This document shows, piece by piece, positions 52,235 to 61,220 of a stretch of 64,000 bases of DNA. Each line of letters begins with the position of its first letter. Position 1 is the stretch's first letter. The notes beneath the pieces are model-generated. The model was not told where the DNA came from and did not search any database. It saw nothing but the letters and a program-made list of their open reading frames with translations. The DNA comes from Bacteroidales bacterium (GTDB taxonomy: Bacteria; Bacteroidota; Bacteroidia; Bacteroidales; Tenuifilaceae), in assembly GCA_013141385.1 (NCBI GenBank), contig JABFRB010000026.1, positions 1 through 64,000 on the forward strand, written 5' to 3'. The position numbers and the translations under genes were made by a program.

Positions 52235-53101
52235 TTATAGTAAATTTTGTTCTTCTTTATCGTCCGATTTTTTAATTCTAATTAGACAGATGATGGCATA
52301 CATATAGTGTCCCCAAACACCAGTAAGCATTATTGTTAGCGCAATAATCATCCATGTTGGTGCGCCTTTTGTCCACAAAGCTCTGTGAGTAGTTGGAGCT
52401 TTATAGTTTGAAACTACGCCCCAATTATTTGAATATCTTTTCTCAACATTACCAAATGTTGCATGTTCTTCAAACTTGGCTACAATGATTATATTTCCAT
52501 CTTTATCTCCAGGGATATCTGAAGGGAATTCAAGGCTAAGCGTTCCATCATCGCCAAATATACCATCGGCTACTGGAAGCAAGCTAAACATTCTTGTTAC
52601 AAAAACATTAATGGGTTCACCTGTTATAGGAATATTTTTACCATTTTCGATCGTATAGGCTTTAAGGGTGACTGTCTTTACGCTATCAACCAAGTCAAGG
52701 CTCATCTCAATCTTTACATCTTTTATTGATATCTCCGCAGAAACAGCCTCAATTGAGTCCTTTGCAAAAAATTCAGATGTAAAAAACCAAGTTCCATCCT
52801 TTTCAAGCGATAGTTTATAATCGTTCGAGAGTATAAGGTTTGCAACACCTTTATCGTTTGTACTCACCTTACCAAGAGTATCTTTTTTTGAACCTATAAA
52901 GAATAAAATTTCTCTATTCCTTAAAGGTATATCCTTTCTATTGAAAGTATACGAAAGGGTTGCTTTTAGTAATCGTTGCTCATCACTATTCTTGAAGTAT
53001 TGCAGCTGAAGGCTAGGACTAATAGTCTCTTGAGTATATCCTTTACTAATAAAGGTAAATACTATTAATAGAAGCAGAATGCTATATTGATGTAGTTTCA
53101 T
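52235..53101 (-). CDS. Exported Ig-like protein with C-terminal membrane anchor
   Basis: 288 residues. The signal peptide ends at GYTQ (24). Two beta-sandwich-like parts follow (about 25-120 and 125-240, with 'GKVSTNDKGVANLILS' and 'DGTLSLEFPSDIPGDKDGNIIIVAKFEE'), then one membrane helix near 250-272 and a short basic cytoplasmic tail. No cofactor motif. It lies 6 bases after the NrfD gene, so it is probably an accessory or structural subunit of the same complex. Confidence 0.65.
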   Translation of the reverse strand: MKLHQYSILLLLIVFTFISKGYTQETISPSLQLQYFKNSDEQRLLKATLSYTFNRKDIPLRNREILFFIGSKKDTLGKVSTNDKGVANLILSNDYKLSLEKDGTWFFTSEFFAKDSIEAVSAEISIKDVKIEMSLDLVDSVKTVTLKAYTIENGKNIPITGEPINVFVTRMFSLLPVADGIFGDDGTLSLEFPSDIPGDKDGNIIIVAKFEEHATFGNVEKRYSNNWGVVSNYKAPTTHRALWTKGAPTWMIIALTIMLTGVWGHYMYAIICLIRIKKSDDKEEQNLL

Positions 53102-53107
53102 GTTGGT

Positions 53108-54421
53108 TTACTTTAGGAGTTCTTCTTCATCAATTTCTTGCATCTCAGATATTGAGATAATAGGAGCTATTTTAGATACTAGCATAAATAGCATTCCGAA
53201 TACAGATATACCTGCGAAGGTTAACGACCATTCGACCCAAGTAGGAGAGTAGATATTCCAAGCTTCTCTACTATCCTGAATAGGAAGGAAAGGAGTTTCG
53301 AGGGTTGGAACAACAATTAAATATCGGTTAATCCAAAGGGCTATAAGCGCAATTACTGCAGAAATGGTAATATTTCTAATGGTTCTAAACCTTGGTAAAC
53401 CTATAATAACAATAGGTAAAAGAATACCAACATAGTTCGCAAAGATGAATAACCATGAGTAATCGCTAAATAGTTTATCGATTAACAATGAATCCATTTT
53501 TATTGAACCATACCATTTTGTTAAGTAATCGCTAAAAGTAAAATATCCGTAAAATGCAGCAATTACAATAAGAAGGACTCCTAGATTCTTGAAGTGACGA
53601 AGGGTAATATATTTTTCAAGGTTGTATATTTTTCTAAAAATCCACATCAAAATAATCATAATTGCAGTACCAGAAAATACTGCTGAAATAACAAAATAGG
53701 GTCCAAAAATAGTGGAATGCCAACCTGGTTGAAGAGTAACGCCAAAAATCCACGATAGTACAGAGTACACAATAATAGCTATGGCAATAATCATGGTAGC
53801 CATAATAGTTTTAGCACTCGAAATAATTTTTTTCTGTGCAGGTGTTCCAGTAAAACCTAATGATAAGGTTTTGTAAACTTTCTTTTTCCAATTTGGGACA
53901 TCAAGTTCTTTATAATCCCTAAGAATTGCAAAGTCTTCAATAAAAGAAAGGTAGAGGTATATAAAACACCCAACAAGGTCAGTCATAATTGCAATAACGT
54001 CCCAAGTAATAGGCGATTGAATTCTTGGATAAATAAACAGGTAGTAAAGTCGATCCAGACGACCAATACAGAAAAAAATAAAGAACGGACCAATAACCAG
54101 CGAAATAACCGTTATTAACTCGGCAAGTCGAATAACAGGTCTTCTCCATGCTGTGTGGAATAGGTGTAGTGCTCCTGATAGAATTGCACCAGCATAACTA
54201 AGACCCATAAAGAATATGAAATTCACAATAAACACACCCCAAACAACATTGTCGCGCATACCGGTTACGATATGACCCTTGGTGATTTGCTGGATAAGTC
54301 CATAAACACCAACAGCAAAAATTATGAAGAAGACTGAAAAAACAATATACCAGCTGGTACTTGTCTTTTCGATTTCGGGTGTTAAATCCTTTAGGAGGTT
54401 TTTATCTGTTTGCATCGTCAT
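53108..54421 (-). CDS. NrfD/PsrC-family quinone-interacting membrane subunit
   Basis: 437 residues with about ten membrane helices and the NrfD/PsrC landmarks: 'GVFIVNFIFFMGLSYAGAILSGALHLFHTAWRRPVIRLAELITV' near the N-terminus. Proteins of this family oxidise or reduce menaquinone and work with a FeS partner outside the membrane. It lies 16 bases after the FeS gene. In Bacteroidota very similar subunits occur in alternative complex III and polysulfide reductases; no catalytic molybdopterin subunit is encoded near this one. Confidence 0.88.
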   Translation of the reverse strand: MTMQTDKNLLKDLTPEIEKTSTSWYIVFSVFFIIFAVGVYGLIQQITKGHIVTGMRDNVVWGVFIVNFIFFMGLSYAGAILSGALHLFHTAWRRPVIRLAELITVISLVIGPFFIFFCIGRLDRLYYLFIYPRIQSPITWDVIAIMTDLVGCFIYLYLSFIEDFAILRDYKELDVPNWKKKVYKTLSLGFTGTPAQKKIISSAKTIMATMIIAIAIIVYSVLSWIFGVTLQPGWHSTIFGPYFVISAVFSGTAIMIILMWIFRKIYNLEKYITLRHFKNLGVLLIVIAAFYGYFTFSDYLTKWYGSIKMDSLLIDKLFSDYSWLFIFANYVGILLPIVIIGLPRFRTIRNITISAVIALIALWINRYLIVVPTLETPFLPIQDSREAWNIYSPTWVEWSLTFAGISVFGMLFMLVSKIAPIISISEMQEIDEEELLK

Positions 54422-54437
54422 TTAAGGGATTTAATGG

Positions 54438-55406
54438 TTATCGAGGGCCAGCTTTTTTATATCTTTCCTTTATCTCATCTGTTTGATTATCGATACCTCT
54501 CTCAACTGGGAACATCCTTTGAGTAGGAGGTAAGTAAAATACGCTTGGTAATGTGCCTAAATCTTCACGATACCTATATCCACCTCGATCAGCAAGTAAT
54601 TTTTTAAAGCGAACAGTTTCAACGCCATTGGTAACTGTATCTTCGTAAAGGTCTCCAAAATAAATAACTCCCATTGGACAAGCAGTAGCGCAACGGGGCA
54701 ATTCGTTTTTTCTTGCTCTATCGGCACAGAAAACGCATTTACCAACCGTGCCCTCTATTGGTGGAATAGTTAACTCTGGGTCGTATACATGACCCTCAGG
54801 CATTTTAACTTCGGGATCCTTCCAGTTAAAAACTCTAGCTGAATATGGACAACCTGTCATGCAGAATTTACAACCGATACAACGCTCATTATCGACTAAT
54901 ACAATACCATCGTGTCGTTTGTAGGTAGCGCCAACAGGGCAAACACTTACACACATAGGTTTATCACAATGGAAACAAGGACGAGGAAACCAATAACGCG
55001 ATGTTTCACTATTCTCCTGTAATAGGTATAGTTTAATCCACTCATGGTCTTTGGGTAACATGTGACCTTCTTGACATGCATCAACACATTTTCGTGCATT
55101 TTTGCATTTTGCCAAATCAATAACCATGACAAATTTTTTACCTGACAAACCCTTTCTTGCCTCCTCCTTCATCTTATCGGTATCAAGTTTAACTGCTTGA
55201 ATTGCCTCTTTAGGCACTTCAACTAACTTTCCATCAGGAGTAAGAAGTTTAACCATGTCGCCCGAATAAGAGTTACCATTATTCCCCTTTGCCAAGGAAA
55301 ATCCTGCAACACTGGCAACTGAAGCAATACCCACCCCTATTCCAAATTTCTTCAGAAAACTTCGACGTGAATTGCTTTTTGTATCGTTATTGTTTATTTC
55401 GTCCAT
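54438..55406 (-). CDS. Tat-exported four-cluster ferredoxin subunit (DsrO/NrfC/HybA-like)
   Basis: 322 residues. A twin-arginine signal at residues 13-18 (SRRSFLKKFG) and a hydrophobic stretch. The cofactor part has four Cys motifs of the DMSO-reductase electron-transfer type: CKNARKCVDAC, CFHCDKPMCVSVCPVGA, CIGCKFCMTGCPYSA and CVFCADRARKNELPRCATACPMG. It is placed on the periplasmic side and shuttles electrons between cytochromes and the NrfD subunit. Directly upstream of nrfD-like; the operon reads cytochrome b, FeS, NrfD. Confidence 0.9.
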   Translation of the reverse strand: MDEINNNDTKSNSRRSFLKKFGIGVGIASVASVAGFSLAKGNNGNSYSGDMVKLLTPDGKLVEVPKEAIQAVKLDTDKMKEEARKGLSGKKFVMVIDLAKCKNARKCVDACQEGHMLPKDHEWIKLYLLQENSETSRYWFPRPCFHCDKPMCVSVCPVGATYKRHDGIVLVDNERCIGCKFCMTGCPYSARVFNWKDPEVKMPEGHVYDPELTIPPIEGTVGKCVFCADRARKNELPRCATACPMGVIYFGDLYEDTVTNGVETVRFKKLLADRGGYRYREDLGTLPSVFYLPPTQRMFPVERGIDNQTDEIKERYKKAGPR

Positions 55407-55426
55407 GTGATAAACTTTAATCTCTT

Positions 55427-56056
55427 TTAATGTTCATCTGATTCATGATACCCTGTTATCATCCCTTTAAAAAGGGTTGTTGGTTTACTTCCTAAGGTGC
55501 AAGTATAAAGGTGGATTACCAAAAAGATTGATAAGAAAAACCCTACTGTGATATGAAGAATATCTGTCATTAACAATCCACTTACCCCAAAAAGACCTTT
55601 AATGTTGATTTCAGGGAATAGTAATCCTAACCCAGTTATTATTAGTACAGGAAAACCTGCATACATTGCAAATACATAAGCAAATTTCTGAAGCGGATTA
55701 AATTTATTCTCTTCGGTAATAGGGAATGGATGTTTTTCTCCTTTAAACATGCCGAAAGCGTAAAACTTAAACTGCACCAATAAATCTTTCCAAATGGTTC
55801 TCCAATTAATCATATAATGCTTACCATTTTTAGTCATTACATTTCCAATAACGAAAATCATATAATTAATGGTGATAACCAGTGCAGCAAAATTGTGCAG
55901 AGCAATCGCCCAGTCGAACTCGATGATAAAGGAGTTTGTTTCCTTGTCGGTATATTGCATGCTAATCCCTGTAATGATTAAAACTAAAAACAGTAGAGCA
56001 TTCAATACATGCCAAACCCTAATCCACTTTGGGTATAAATATAATTTATGACTCAT
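55427..56056 (-). CDS. Cytochrome b subunit, DsrM/FdhI-like
   Basis: 209 residues from the ATG at 56056 (MSHKLYLYPKWIRVWHVLNAL). A longer in-frame start is not supported because it would overlap the previous gene deeply. Four helices with haem-b ligand candidates: H in WHVLNAL, H in ALHNFAAL, and two in the C-terminal part (ILHITVGFF and VIHLYTC). Family members (cytochrome b561/FdhI-like) pass electrons between quinone and FeS or cytochrome partners. It overlaps the heptahaem gene stop by 11 bases. Confidence 0.82.
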   Translation of the reverse strand: MSHKLYLYPKWIRVWHVLNALLFLVLIITGISMQYTDKETNSFIIEFDWAIALHNFAALVITINYMIFVIGNVMTKNGKHYMINWRTIWKDLLVQFKFYAFGMFKGEKHPFPITEENKFNPLQKFAYVFAMYAGFPVLIITGLGLLFPEINIKGLFGVSGLLMTDILHITVGFFLSIFLVIHLYTCTLGSKPTTLFKGMITGYHESDEH

Positions 56057-57056
56057 CTTCCTTGTGATTAACTTTAATAATTCTAAAAAAAACGTGAACG
56101 CCAATAATGCCAATAACGCCAAAAAGAATCAATAAACTGAAACTATTTAGATACTCATTTCTATTGGCTCCTATAACATACGATTCGTTTAAAATTACAC
56201 CGTTGAAGAAACCATCTTTTCGTTGCTCCTTCGATTTAAACTTGTAGAGCGAAGCCATCAATATTGAATTTTGTGAATGGCACTCATTGCATTTACGAAC
56301 AGCGCTATCCTTGGGCATAAGCAAATGGTTAACAAGAATACTATCATTCGCTTTTGAATGACATTCTATACATCTCACGCTTTGAAAATGTGCCGTTTGA
56401 TTTGGTAGCCATTCATGTTTTTTAATAATATTTATCTCCTTTTTGTCCGATAAAAGTTGAAATCGGTCAAAGTCAGAATGACAATTCAAGCAAATACTGT
56501 TGTCGTAAGCAATTGTTTTGGTGAGATTTTCGGTATTTCTTATTGAGATTTGGTAGGTATGAGGATTATGACATTTCCAGCAAGTAAAACCCTCCTTCTC
56601 CATTTGAAAGTGAGTACTTTGCTGATATTCTGCATCAATCTCCTCAAAATGATATTTAGCATATTTTTCATCATTCCCATGACAGTCTAAACATCCGTAC
56701 ATTGATTCCATTCTTAGTTCTCCAGCATGTGGAAACTTCATATATTCTTCTGAATGGCAATCTGTGCACTTAAAATTTTTATGGTTTGATTTATAGAAAA
56801 GATCACGATTAATAAACCTTTCTATATACATATTATGCCTTATTGTAGTTCCTTGGGCTTCATTGATGTACTCGTAAAATTTTTCACCATGACATTTAAA
56901 ACAACCCTCGTTTTCCTTGTAAAACTTCGAAACAAAGTTTGTTGTGTCGGCTGGTCTCCACTCTTCCTTTTTTGGTTTAAAGGCAAAAGAAATACTGGCG
57001 AGCATAAAACTCACCAGTACCATTAATATTGTTGTTCTGAATATCTTAAAATACAT
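56046..57056 (-). CDS. Membrane-anchored heptahaem cytochrome c
   Basis: 336 residues. An N-terminal signal anchor (FRTTILMVLVSFMLASISFAF), then seven CxxCH sites: CFKCH, CTDCH, CLDCH, CWKCH, CLNCH, CIECH and CNECH, and a C-terminal helix (FSLLILFGVIGIIGVHVFF). The layout resembles the periplasmic multihaem subunits of membrane redox complexes (cytochrome c3/DsrJ/HmcA-like class). It is 18 bases after the barrel gene and overlaps the cytochrome b gene. It likely carries electrons between membrane quinone subunits and soluble or outer-membrane cytochromes. Confidence 0.9.
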   Translation of the reverse strand: MYFKIFRTTILMVLVSFMLASISFAFKPKKEEWRPADTTNFVSKFYKENEGCFKCHGEKFYEYINEAQGTTIRHNMYIERFINRDLFYKSNHKNFKCTDCHSEEYMKFPHAGELRMESMYGCLDCHGNDEKYAKYHFEEIDAEYQQSTHFQMEKEGFTCWKCHNPHTYQISIRNTENLTKTIAYDNSICLNCHSDFDRFQLLSDKKEINIIKKHEWLPNQTAHFQSVRCIECHSKANDSILVNHLLMPKDSAVRKCNECHSQNSILMASLYKFKSKEQRKDGFFNGVILNESYVIGANRNEYLNSFSLLILFGVIGIIGVHVFFRIIKVNHKEDES

Positions 57057-57074
57057 TCCTTCGAATTATTATGA

Positions 57075-57953
57075 TTAGAACCTTACAGTAATATTAAATC
57101 CAAAAAGGTATTTTCTCTTTTTGAAATCGTTGGTGTTGTAGAGCAAATCATACTGACCATTAATTCTGTCGAAATTAGCTACAAATACCTGAAAACAGTG
57201 GGTTGCAGTTCCAATTTCCCAACCAAGGGTAACATTTGGTAAAGGTTGTTTGGTTGTATAACTGCCATTTACTTGAACAGAGTCTTGTTTAGTAATCAAT
57301 TGATCATATTCAAATATAACTGAATGCGATCCGAATACTTTGTAACGACCACCAGCAGAGATAGATAAATTCATATTCTTATACCCAGTTGGAACAGAAT
57401 TAAAATAAAAGAAAGTTGGGGCTAATTGGAATGAGAATTTATCGCTGAATTTTCGAGCAATAATAAGTTGGTGTAGATATGAAAATCTATGCATCTCTTT
57501 AAACCTGTTGGTTGGACCAAATGCACCTGAACTTGAATCTCTTAAATTTGCAGATAAATTTCCAAAGTATGTTAGGGTAATAGGCATACTATTAGATTTA
57601 GTTTGCTGTAAAATCTTATATTTCCAAGTAATATCAACTAGTTGATTGGTTCTTGTTGTTCCTATTCCTACCATTATTTTATCAGTAATACCATAGTTCA
57701 AGCCTAAACGGGTGTTAGCGGAACCGAAAATACCATAAAGATTATGAATATTCTCAATCAAACTAAACCTGTGCTGTATTTGAAGTTCTAAAGCTCCCTT
57801 AAATGGAGTTATTACCGTTTGATTGTCAATTAATGTAACGGCTTCAAAAGTATTTTTTACAGGTTTATCCTCGTTTTGAGTTTGTTCTTCTTCTTGGCAA
57901 AATGCTGGTGCAATAAAAGCCAGCATCAATAGGGTAAAAAGAATCTTTTTCAT
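57075..57953 (-). CDS. DUF5777-family outer-membrane beta-barrel protein
   Basis: 292 residues from the ATG at 57953 (MKKILFTLLMLAFIAPAF, signal cleaved after FCQ). A longer in-frame start at 57998 lies inside the preceding gene. The mature part matches DUF5777: 'FEAVTLIDNQTVITPFKGALELQIQHRFSLIENIHNLYGIFGSANTRLGLNYGITDKIMVGIGTTR' and ends in Phe. It is coded between a monohaem lipoprotein and the heptahaem cytochrome, a common arrangement in Bacteroidota. A porin-like channel that lets cytochromes connect across the outer membrane is a reasonable hypothesis. Confidence 0.85.
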   Translation of the reverse strand: MKKILFTLLMLAFIAPAFCQEEEQTQNEDKPVKNTFEAVTLIDNQTVITPFKGALELQIQHRFSLIENIHNLYGIFGSANTRLGLNYGITDKIMVGIGTTRTNQLVDITWKYKILQQTKSNSMPITLTYFGNLSANLRDSSSGAFGPTNRFKEMHRFSYLHQLIIARKFSDKFSFQLAPTFFYFNSVPTGYKNMNLSISAGGRYKVFGSHSVIFEYDQLITKQDSVQVNGSYTTKQPLPNVTLGWEIGTATHCFQVFVANFDRINGQYDLLYNTNDFKKRKYLFGFNITVRF

Positions 57954-57978
57954 GTTTTGTATGTTTAGATTAATTAAT

Positions 57979-58371
57979 TTACTTAGTTCCAATATCATTA
58001 GTTGCCCCTTGTTTTATCCAAGCGTAGATTGTATTGCGATCTTCAATAGAACATCTTGTCTCATGTGAACCAGTGGTGAGTTTCGTGTATATTAAACTTG
58101 ATTCTGGATTTCCAGAGGTTAAGAATTTTGCAGTGTTTATTGAAGTCCAAGTTGTCGTAGCATCAGTAAAATTAAGGCCTCCGCTCTTATGACAACTAAA
58201 ACAATTGCTCTTAAATATAGGTGCGATCTCGTTTTGGAAACTAATTGGAGTAGTAAGGTCAATTTTGGGTGGATCGTAAACGTATTTCTCGCACGAAACA
58301 AATGCAGTTGCTGAGAATGCTAGAATAACAGCAACTAAAATCTGTCTTGTTAGTACTATTTTCTGATTCAT
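57979..58371 (-). CDS. Monohaem cytochrome c lipoprotein
   Basis: 130 residues. The lipobox AFVSC (Cys 27) anchors it. One haem site CFSCH in 'IFKSNCFSCHKSGG', with a possible axial residue among later His. The rest looks like the DUF1549-less small cytochrome found next to DUF5777 barrels ('TSGNPESSLIYTKLTTG...IYAWIKQGA'). First gene of the operon; the FNR-like palindrome lies at 58480 and a TACCTTTG -7 box at 58395-58402 on the minus strand. The end overlaps none of its neighbours after start correction. Confidence 0.87.
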   Translation of the reverse strand: MNQKIVLTRQILVAVILAFSATAFVSCEKYVYDPPKIDLTTPISFQNEIAPIFKSNCFSCHKSGGLNFTDATTTWTSINTAKFLTSGNPESSLIYTKLTTGSHETRCSIEDRNTIYAWIKQGATNDIGTK

Positions 58372-58695
58372 AGTTAAATTATATTAATTTGATTCAAAGG
58401 TATCAGATATTAGTATTTAGAAGGTGTTGAGATCGCAACTATTTGCTTGCCTTGATGATGCTATTTGTCATTTTTAGAAATGATATATATCAATTTTAAA
58501 AATGATAATTTATTTTTTCTGCACTCGCAAATAATTATTAAATATAATTAGAAATGCCTATTTTATTGAGAAAAGACAGATTTACATAGTCAGATTTAGT
58601 TTTTATTGGACAATTTTAATCTTTGTTTTAGAATGTGCTTATTGTAAATTGTATCGATAATTTTATTTCTAATAATTATTAAATAGAGAAATATT
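58372..58695. other. Divergent promoter region
   Basis: Separates the minus-strand cytochrome operon from the plus-strand zinc-ribbon gene. It holds TACCTTTG (minus strand, 58395-58402) and the FNR-like site (58480). Nothing else was recognised. Confidence 0.6.
58480..58493 (-). promoter_or_regulatory. FNR-like palindrome 3
   Basis: ATGATATATATCAA contains the perfect palindrome TGATATATATCA and fits TTGAT-N4-ATCAA with one mismatch. It lies between the cytochrome operon and the divergent zinc-ribbon gene. Confidence 0.7.
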
Positions 58696-59106
58696 ATGGC
58701 AAATGATTACTTGTGTCCAATTTGTAGAGGTCAATTGAGAATTGAAAATTCTCTTGTTATCTCGGTAAAATCAAAATCTAATAAAAAAGGGTTAATCTTT
58801 TTAAATCCTGAGATAGGTAATTACGGAAAAATCTCCCATCCATCATTTGAAATAGTTGAAGGTGATGAGTATACTGTGTTTTGTCCAATTTGTCATGCAA
58901 CCTTGAATAGAGAGGAGAATCCTCACATCTTAAAAATGTATATGGTTGACAATACAGGTGCTCAGTCCGAAGTATTTTTTTCTGTGATAGTAGGTGAAAG
59001 GTGCACGTATGTTGTTAAAGGTAAAGAAATGCAGGAAACTGGACCAGATCAAAAACTTTATGAGAAGTATTTTGATATACCTGAAGTAGATCGTAAATAT
59101 CTATAA
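58696..59106 (+). CDS. Zinc-ribbon protein of unknown function
   Basis: 136 residues, cytoplasmic. Two CPIC knuckles, LCPICRGQ near residue 7 and FCPICHATL near residue 63, form a probable single zinc site. The rest ('GDEYTVFCPIC...NPHILKMYMVDNTGAQSEVFFSVIVGERCTYVV') is beta-rich. No family is recognised. It is divergent from the cytochrome operon and shares the intergenic region with its FNR-like site, so it may be co-regulated; it also lies next to the second hydrogenase cluster. Confidence 0.65.
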   Translation: MANDYLCPICRGQLRIENSLVISVKSKSNKKGLIFLNPEIGNYGKISHPSFEIVEGDEYTVFCPICHATLNREENPHILKMYMVDNTGAQSEVFFSVIVGERCTYVVKGKEMQETGPDQKLYEKYFDIPEVDRKYL

Positions 59107-59356
59107 TGGTTTTAATCGAATAAATGGTATATATGCCAAAAATAGTTGTTAAAAACTCATACACCTCTTGTTCTTATTGAGTTTACTGATACTCTATTGG
59201 AGGGTGTTTCAATAGATGATGAAAAAAATTTCTTTAAACCTCTCCACCCATTTGTGAGAGAGGATTTCTAAAGAAATTTTTATGAGATAAAAACAAAATC
59301 ACCAACTAATTTTGGCATTATTACCAATAAATAATGTTCATGGTTTGATATTAACT

Positions 59357-59385
59357 AAAAAAGGGCGACAATTGTCACCCTTTTT
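59357..59385 (-). terminator. Terminator of hydrogenase cluster 2
   Basis: AAAAGGGCGACAA and TTGTCACCCTTTT form a stem, with a T run on the minus strand, 18 bases beyond the hydA2 stop. Confidence 0.85.
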
Positions 59386-59403
59386 GTTAGTAAAACACTT
59401 ATA

Positions 59404-61194
59404 CTAGTGTCTAATTCTTTCTTTATAATGTGTATGAAGAAGTTCGTGTGATTTGTGTCCAAGAGGTTTTTCAAGAAACTCTTTATAAATTGCAATTACC
59501 TCAGGATTTTCGTGAGATTTACGAATCTTCATTCCAGAATCCTCAGCAAAGATAGCCTCAGTACGCTTCTTCCTAATCTCTGCATTTGTTGGAATTGGTT
59601 GACCACCACCACCAATACAACCACCTGGGCAAGCCATGATTTCCATAAAGTGGTAACTAGATTTACCATCACGAACGCTATCCATCACCTTTTTTGCATT
59701 GGTTAGTCCATGAGCAACAACGGTTTTCAACTCAGCACCTTCAAGAAAGTTCCATTCTGGAACTGTTCCTTCAATCTTGATAGTAGCTTCGCGAACACCT
59801 TCCATACCGCGAACAGGAGTAATATTTAAACCATTAAAAGGAACTTCACGACCAGTTACAACTTCATAAGCTGTACGCAAAGCGGCTTCCATAACACCAC
59901 CAGTTGCTCCAAAAATTACAGCGGCACCAGTTGATGCTCCCATAAAGCTATCATAATGCGATTCTTCTAAGGCGGAGAAATCCAAGCCAGCTTGTTTGAT
60001 CATAATAGCAAGCTCACGGGTTGTTAATACATAATCAACATCTTTGTAACCACTTGAGCGCATTTCCGGTCTGTCTGATTCAAACTTCTTAGCCGTACAT
60101 GGCATTATCGATATAGAAACAATCTTCGAAGGATCAATATTTCTTTTTTGTGCATAGTAAGTCTTGGCTAAAGCACCAAACATCTGCTGTGGTGATTTAC
60201 AAGTAGACAAGTTACCAAGATACTCTGGATAGGTATGCTCAATAAATTTAATCCAACCTGGAGAGCAACTAGTTGCCATAGGAAGTTTTACGCTTGGATC
60301 TTTATCTACCAATGCTTTTTTCAAGCGGGTAAGAAGTTCAAATCCTTCCTCCATAATGGTTAAATCGGCAGTGAAATCGGTATCCAAAACAGAATCAAAT
60401 CCGAGTCTTTTCAGTGCTGTCACCATTTTGCCAGTAACAATTACACCTGATTCAAGACCTAAATCCTCGCCAAGAGCAACTCTTACAGCAGGAGCTGTTT
60501 GAACAACAACGTGTTTATCAGGATTGTAGATTGCAGCCCATACCTCATCAAGATAGTTCCGCTCAACGAGTGCACCAGTAGGACAGCGGTTAACGCATTG
60601 ACCACAATTGGTACATACTACCTCAAACATTGGATTCTCGAAGAAGGTTGATACCTTCATCTTATCGCCCTTATAGGCAACGCTTAGAGCGCTAACATGC
60701 TGTAACTCTTCACAAGTTCTTACGCAACGTTGGCAACGGATACATTTACTATCATCCTTAATGATTGAAGGAGAATAAGTATCCATTTGGTAATTTTTGT
60801 GAGGAACAAGATCTATAAAAGATGCAACTGAAATCTTATTTTCGGCTGCAAGTGCTTGTAGTTCACACTTACCATTCTTATAGCAAGTAGTACAATTTGC
60901 GTTATGTTCACTTAAAAGAAGGTCAATAATATGTTTACGTGCAGTTCGAACCTTAAGTGTATTTGTCATTACTTCCATTCCCTCTGAAACTGGCATTGCG
61001 CAAGATGCTGGAAGGGTTCTTGAACCTTTCATCTCAACAACGCAAACACGACAATTACCAGCAATACAAAGATCGTCGTGGTAGCATAGGGTTGGGATAT
61101 GAATATTGAGACTCTTGGCTGCTTGAAGGATGGTCGTTCTCTCATCTACTGCTACTGGAATACCATCTATTTTGAGATTTATCTTTTTTGACAT
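59404..61194 (-). CDS. [FeFe]-hydrogenase catalytic subunit, second copy
   Basis: 596 residues with the same domain order as hydA1: [2Fe-2S] (CYHDDLCIAGNCRVC), His-Cys cluster (HNANCTTCYKNGKC), two [4Fe-4S] (CIRCQRCVRTCEE and CTNCGQCVNRCPTGAL), and the H-cluster domain with L2 MPCTAKKFE and L3 MACPGGCIGGGGQP. L1 reads TSCSPGW (residues 308-314), so the second L1 Cys of the canonical TSCCPxW is Ser. The rest of the site is intact. It is the last gene of a minus-strand operon. It presumably forms a trimer with the two genes upstream. Confidence 0.9.
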   Translation of the reverse strand: MSKKINLKIDGIPVAVDERTTILQAAKSLNIHIPTLCYHDDLCIAGNCRVCVVEMKGSRTLPASCAMPVSEGMEVMTNTLKVRTARKHIIDLLLSEHNANCTTCYKNGKCELQALAAENKISVASFIDLVPHKNYQMDTYSPSIIKDDSKCIRCQRCVRTCEELQHVSALSVAYKGDKMKVSTFFENPMFEVVCTNCGQCVNRCPTGALVERNYLDEVWAAIYNPDKHVVVQTAPAVRVALGEDLGLESGVIVTGKMVTALKRLGFDSVLDTDFTADLTIMEEGFELLTRLKKALVDKDPSVKLPMATSCSPGWIKFIEHTYPEYLGNLSTCKSPQQMFGALAKTYYAQKRNIDPSKIVSISIMPCTAKKFESDRPEMRSSGYKDVDYVLTTRELAIMIKQAGLDFSALEESHYDSFMGASTGAAVIFGATGGVMEAALRTAYEVVTGREVPFNGLNITPVRGMEGVREATIKIEGTVPEWNFLEGAELKTVVAHGLTNAKKVMDSVRDGKSSYHFMEIMACPGGCIGGGGQPIPTNAEIRKKRTEAIFAEDSGMKIRKSHENPEVIAIYKEFLEKPLGHKSHELLHTHYKERIRH

Positions 61195-61220
61195 GATTTT
61201 ATCTTTTTTGAGTTTTAAGC

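Noticed and set aside
53108-54421. Alternative complex III operon
   Set aside because: The large ActB-like molybdopterin/FeS fusion and pentahaem ActA with the standard order are missing, so only a general NrfD complex is claimed.
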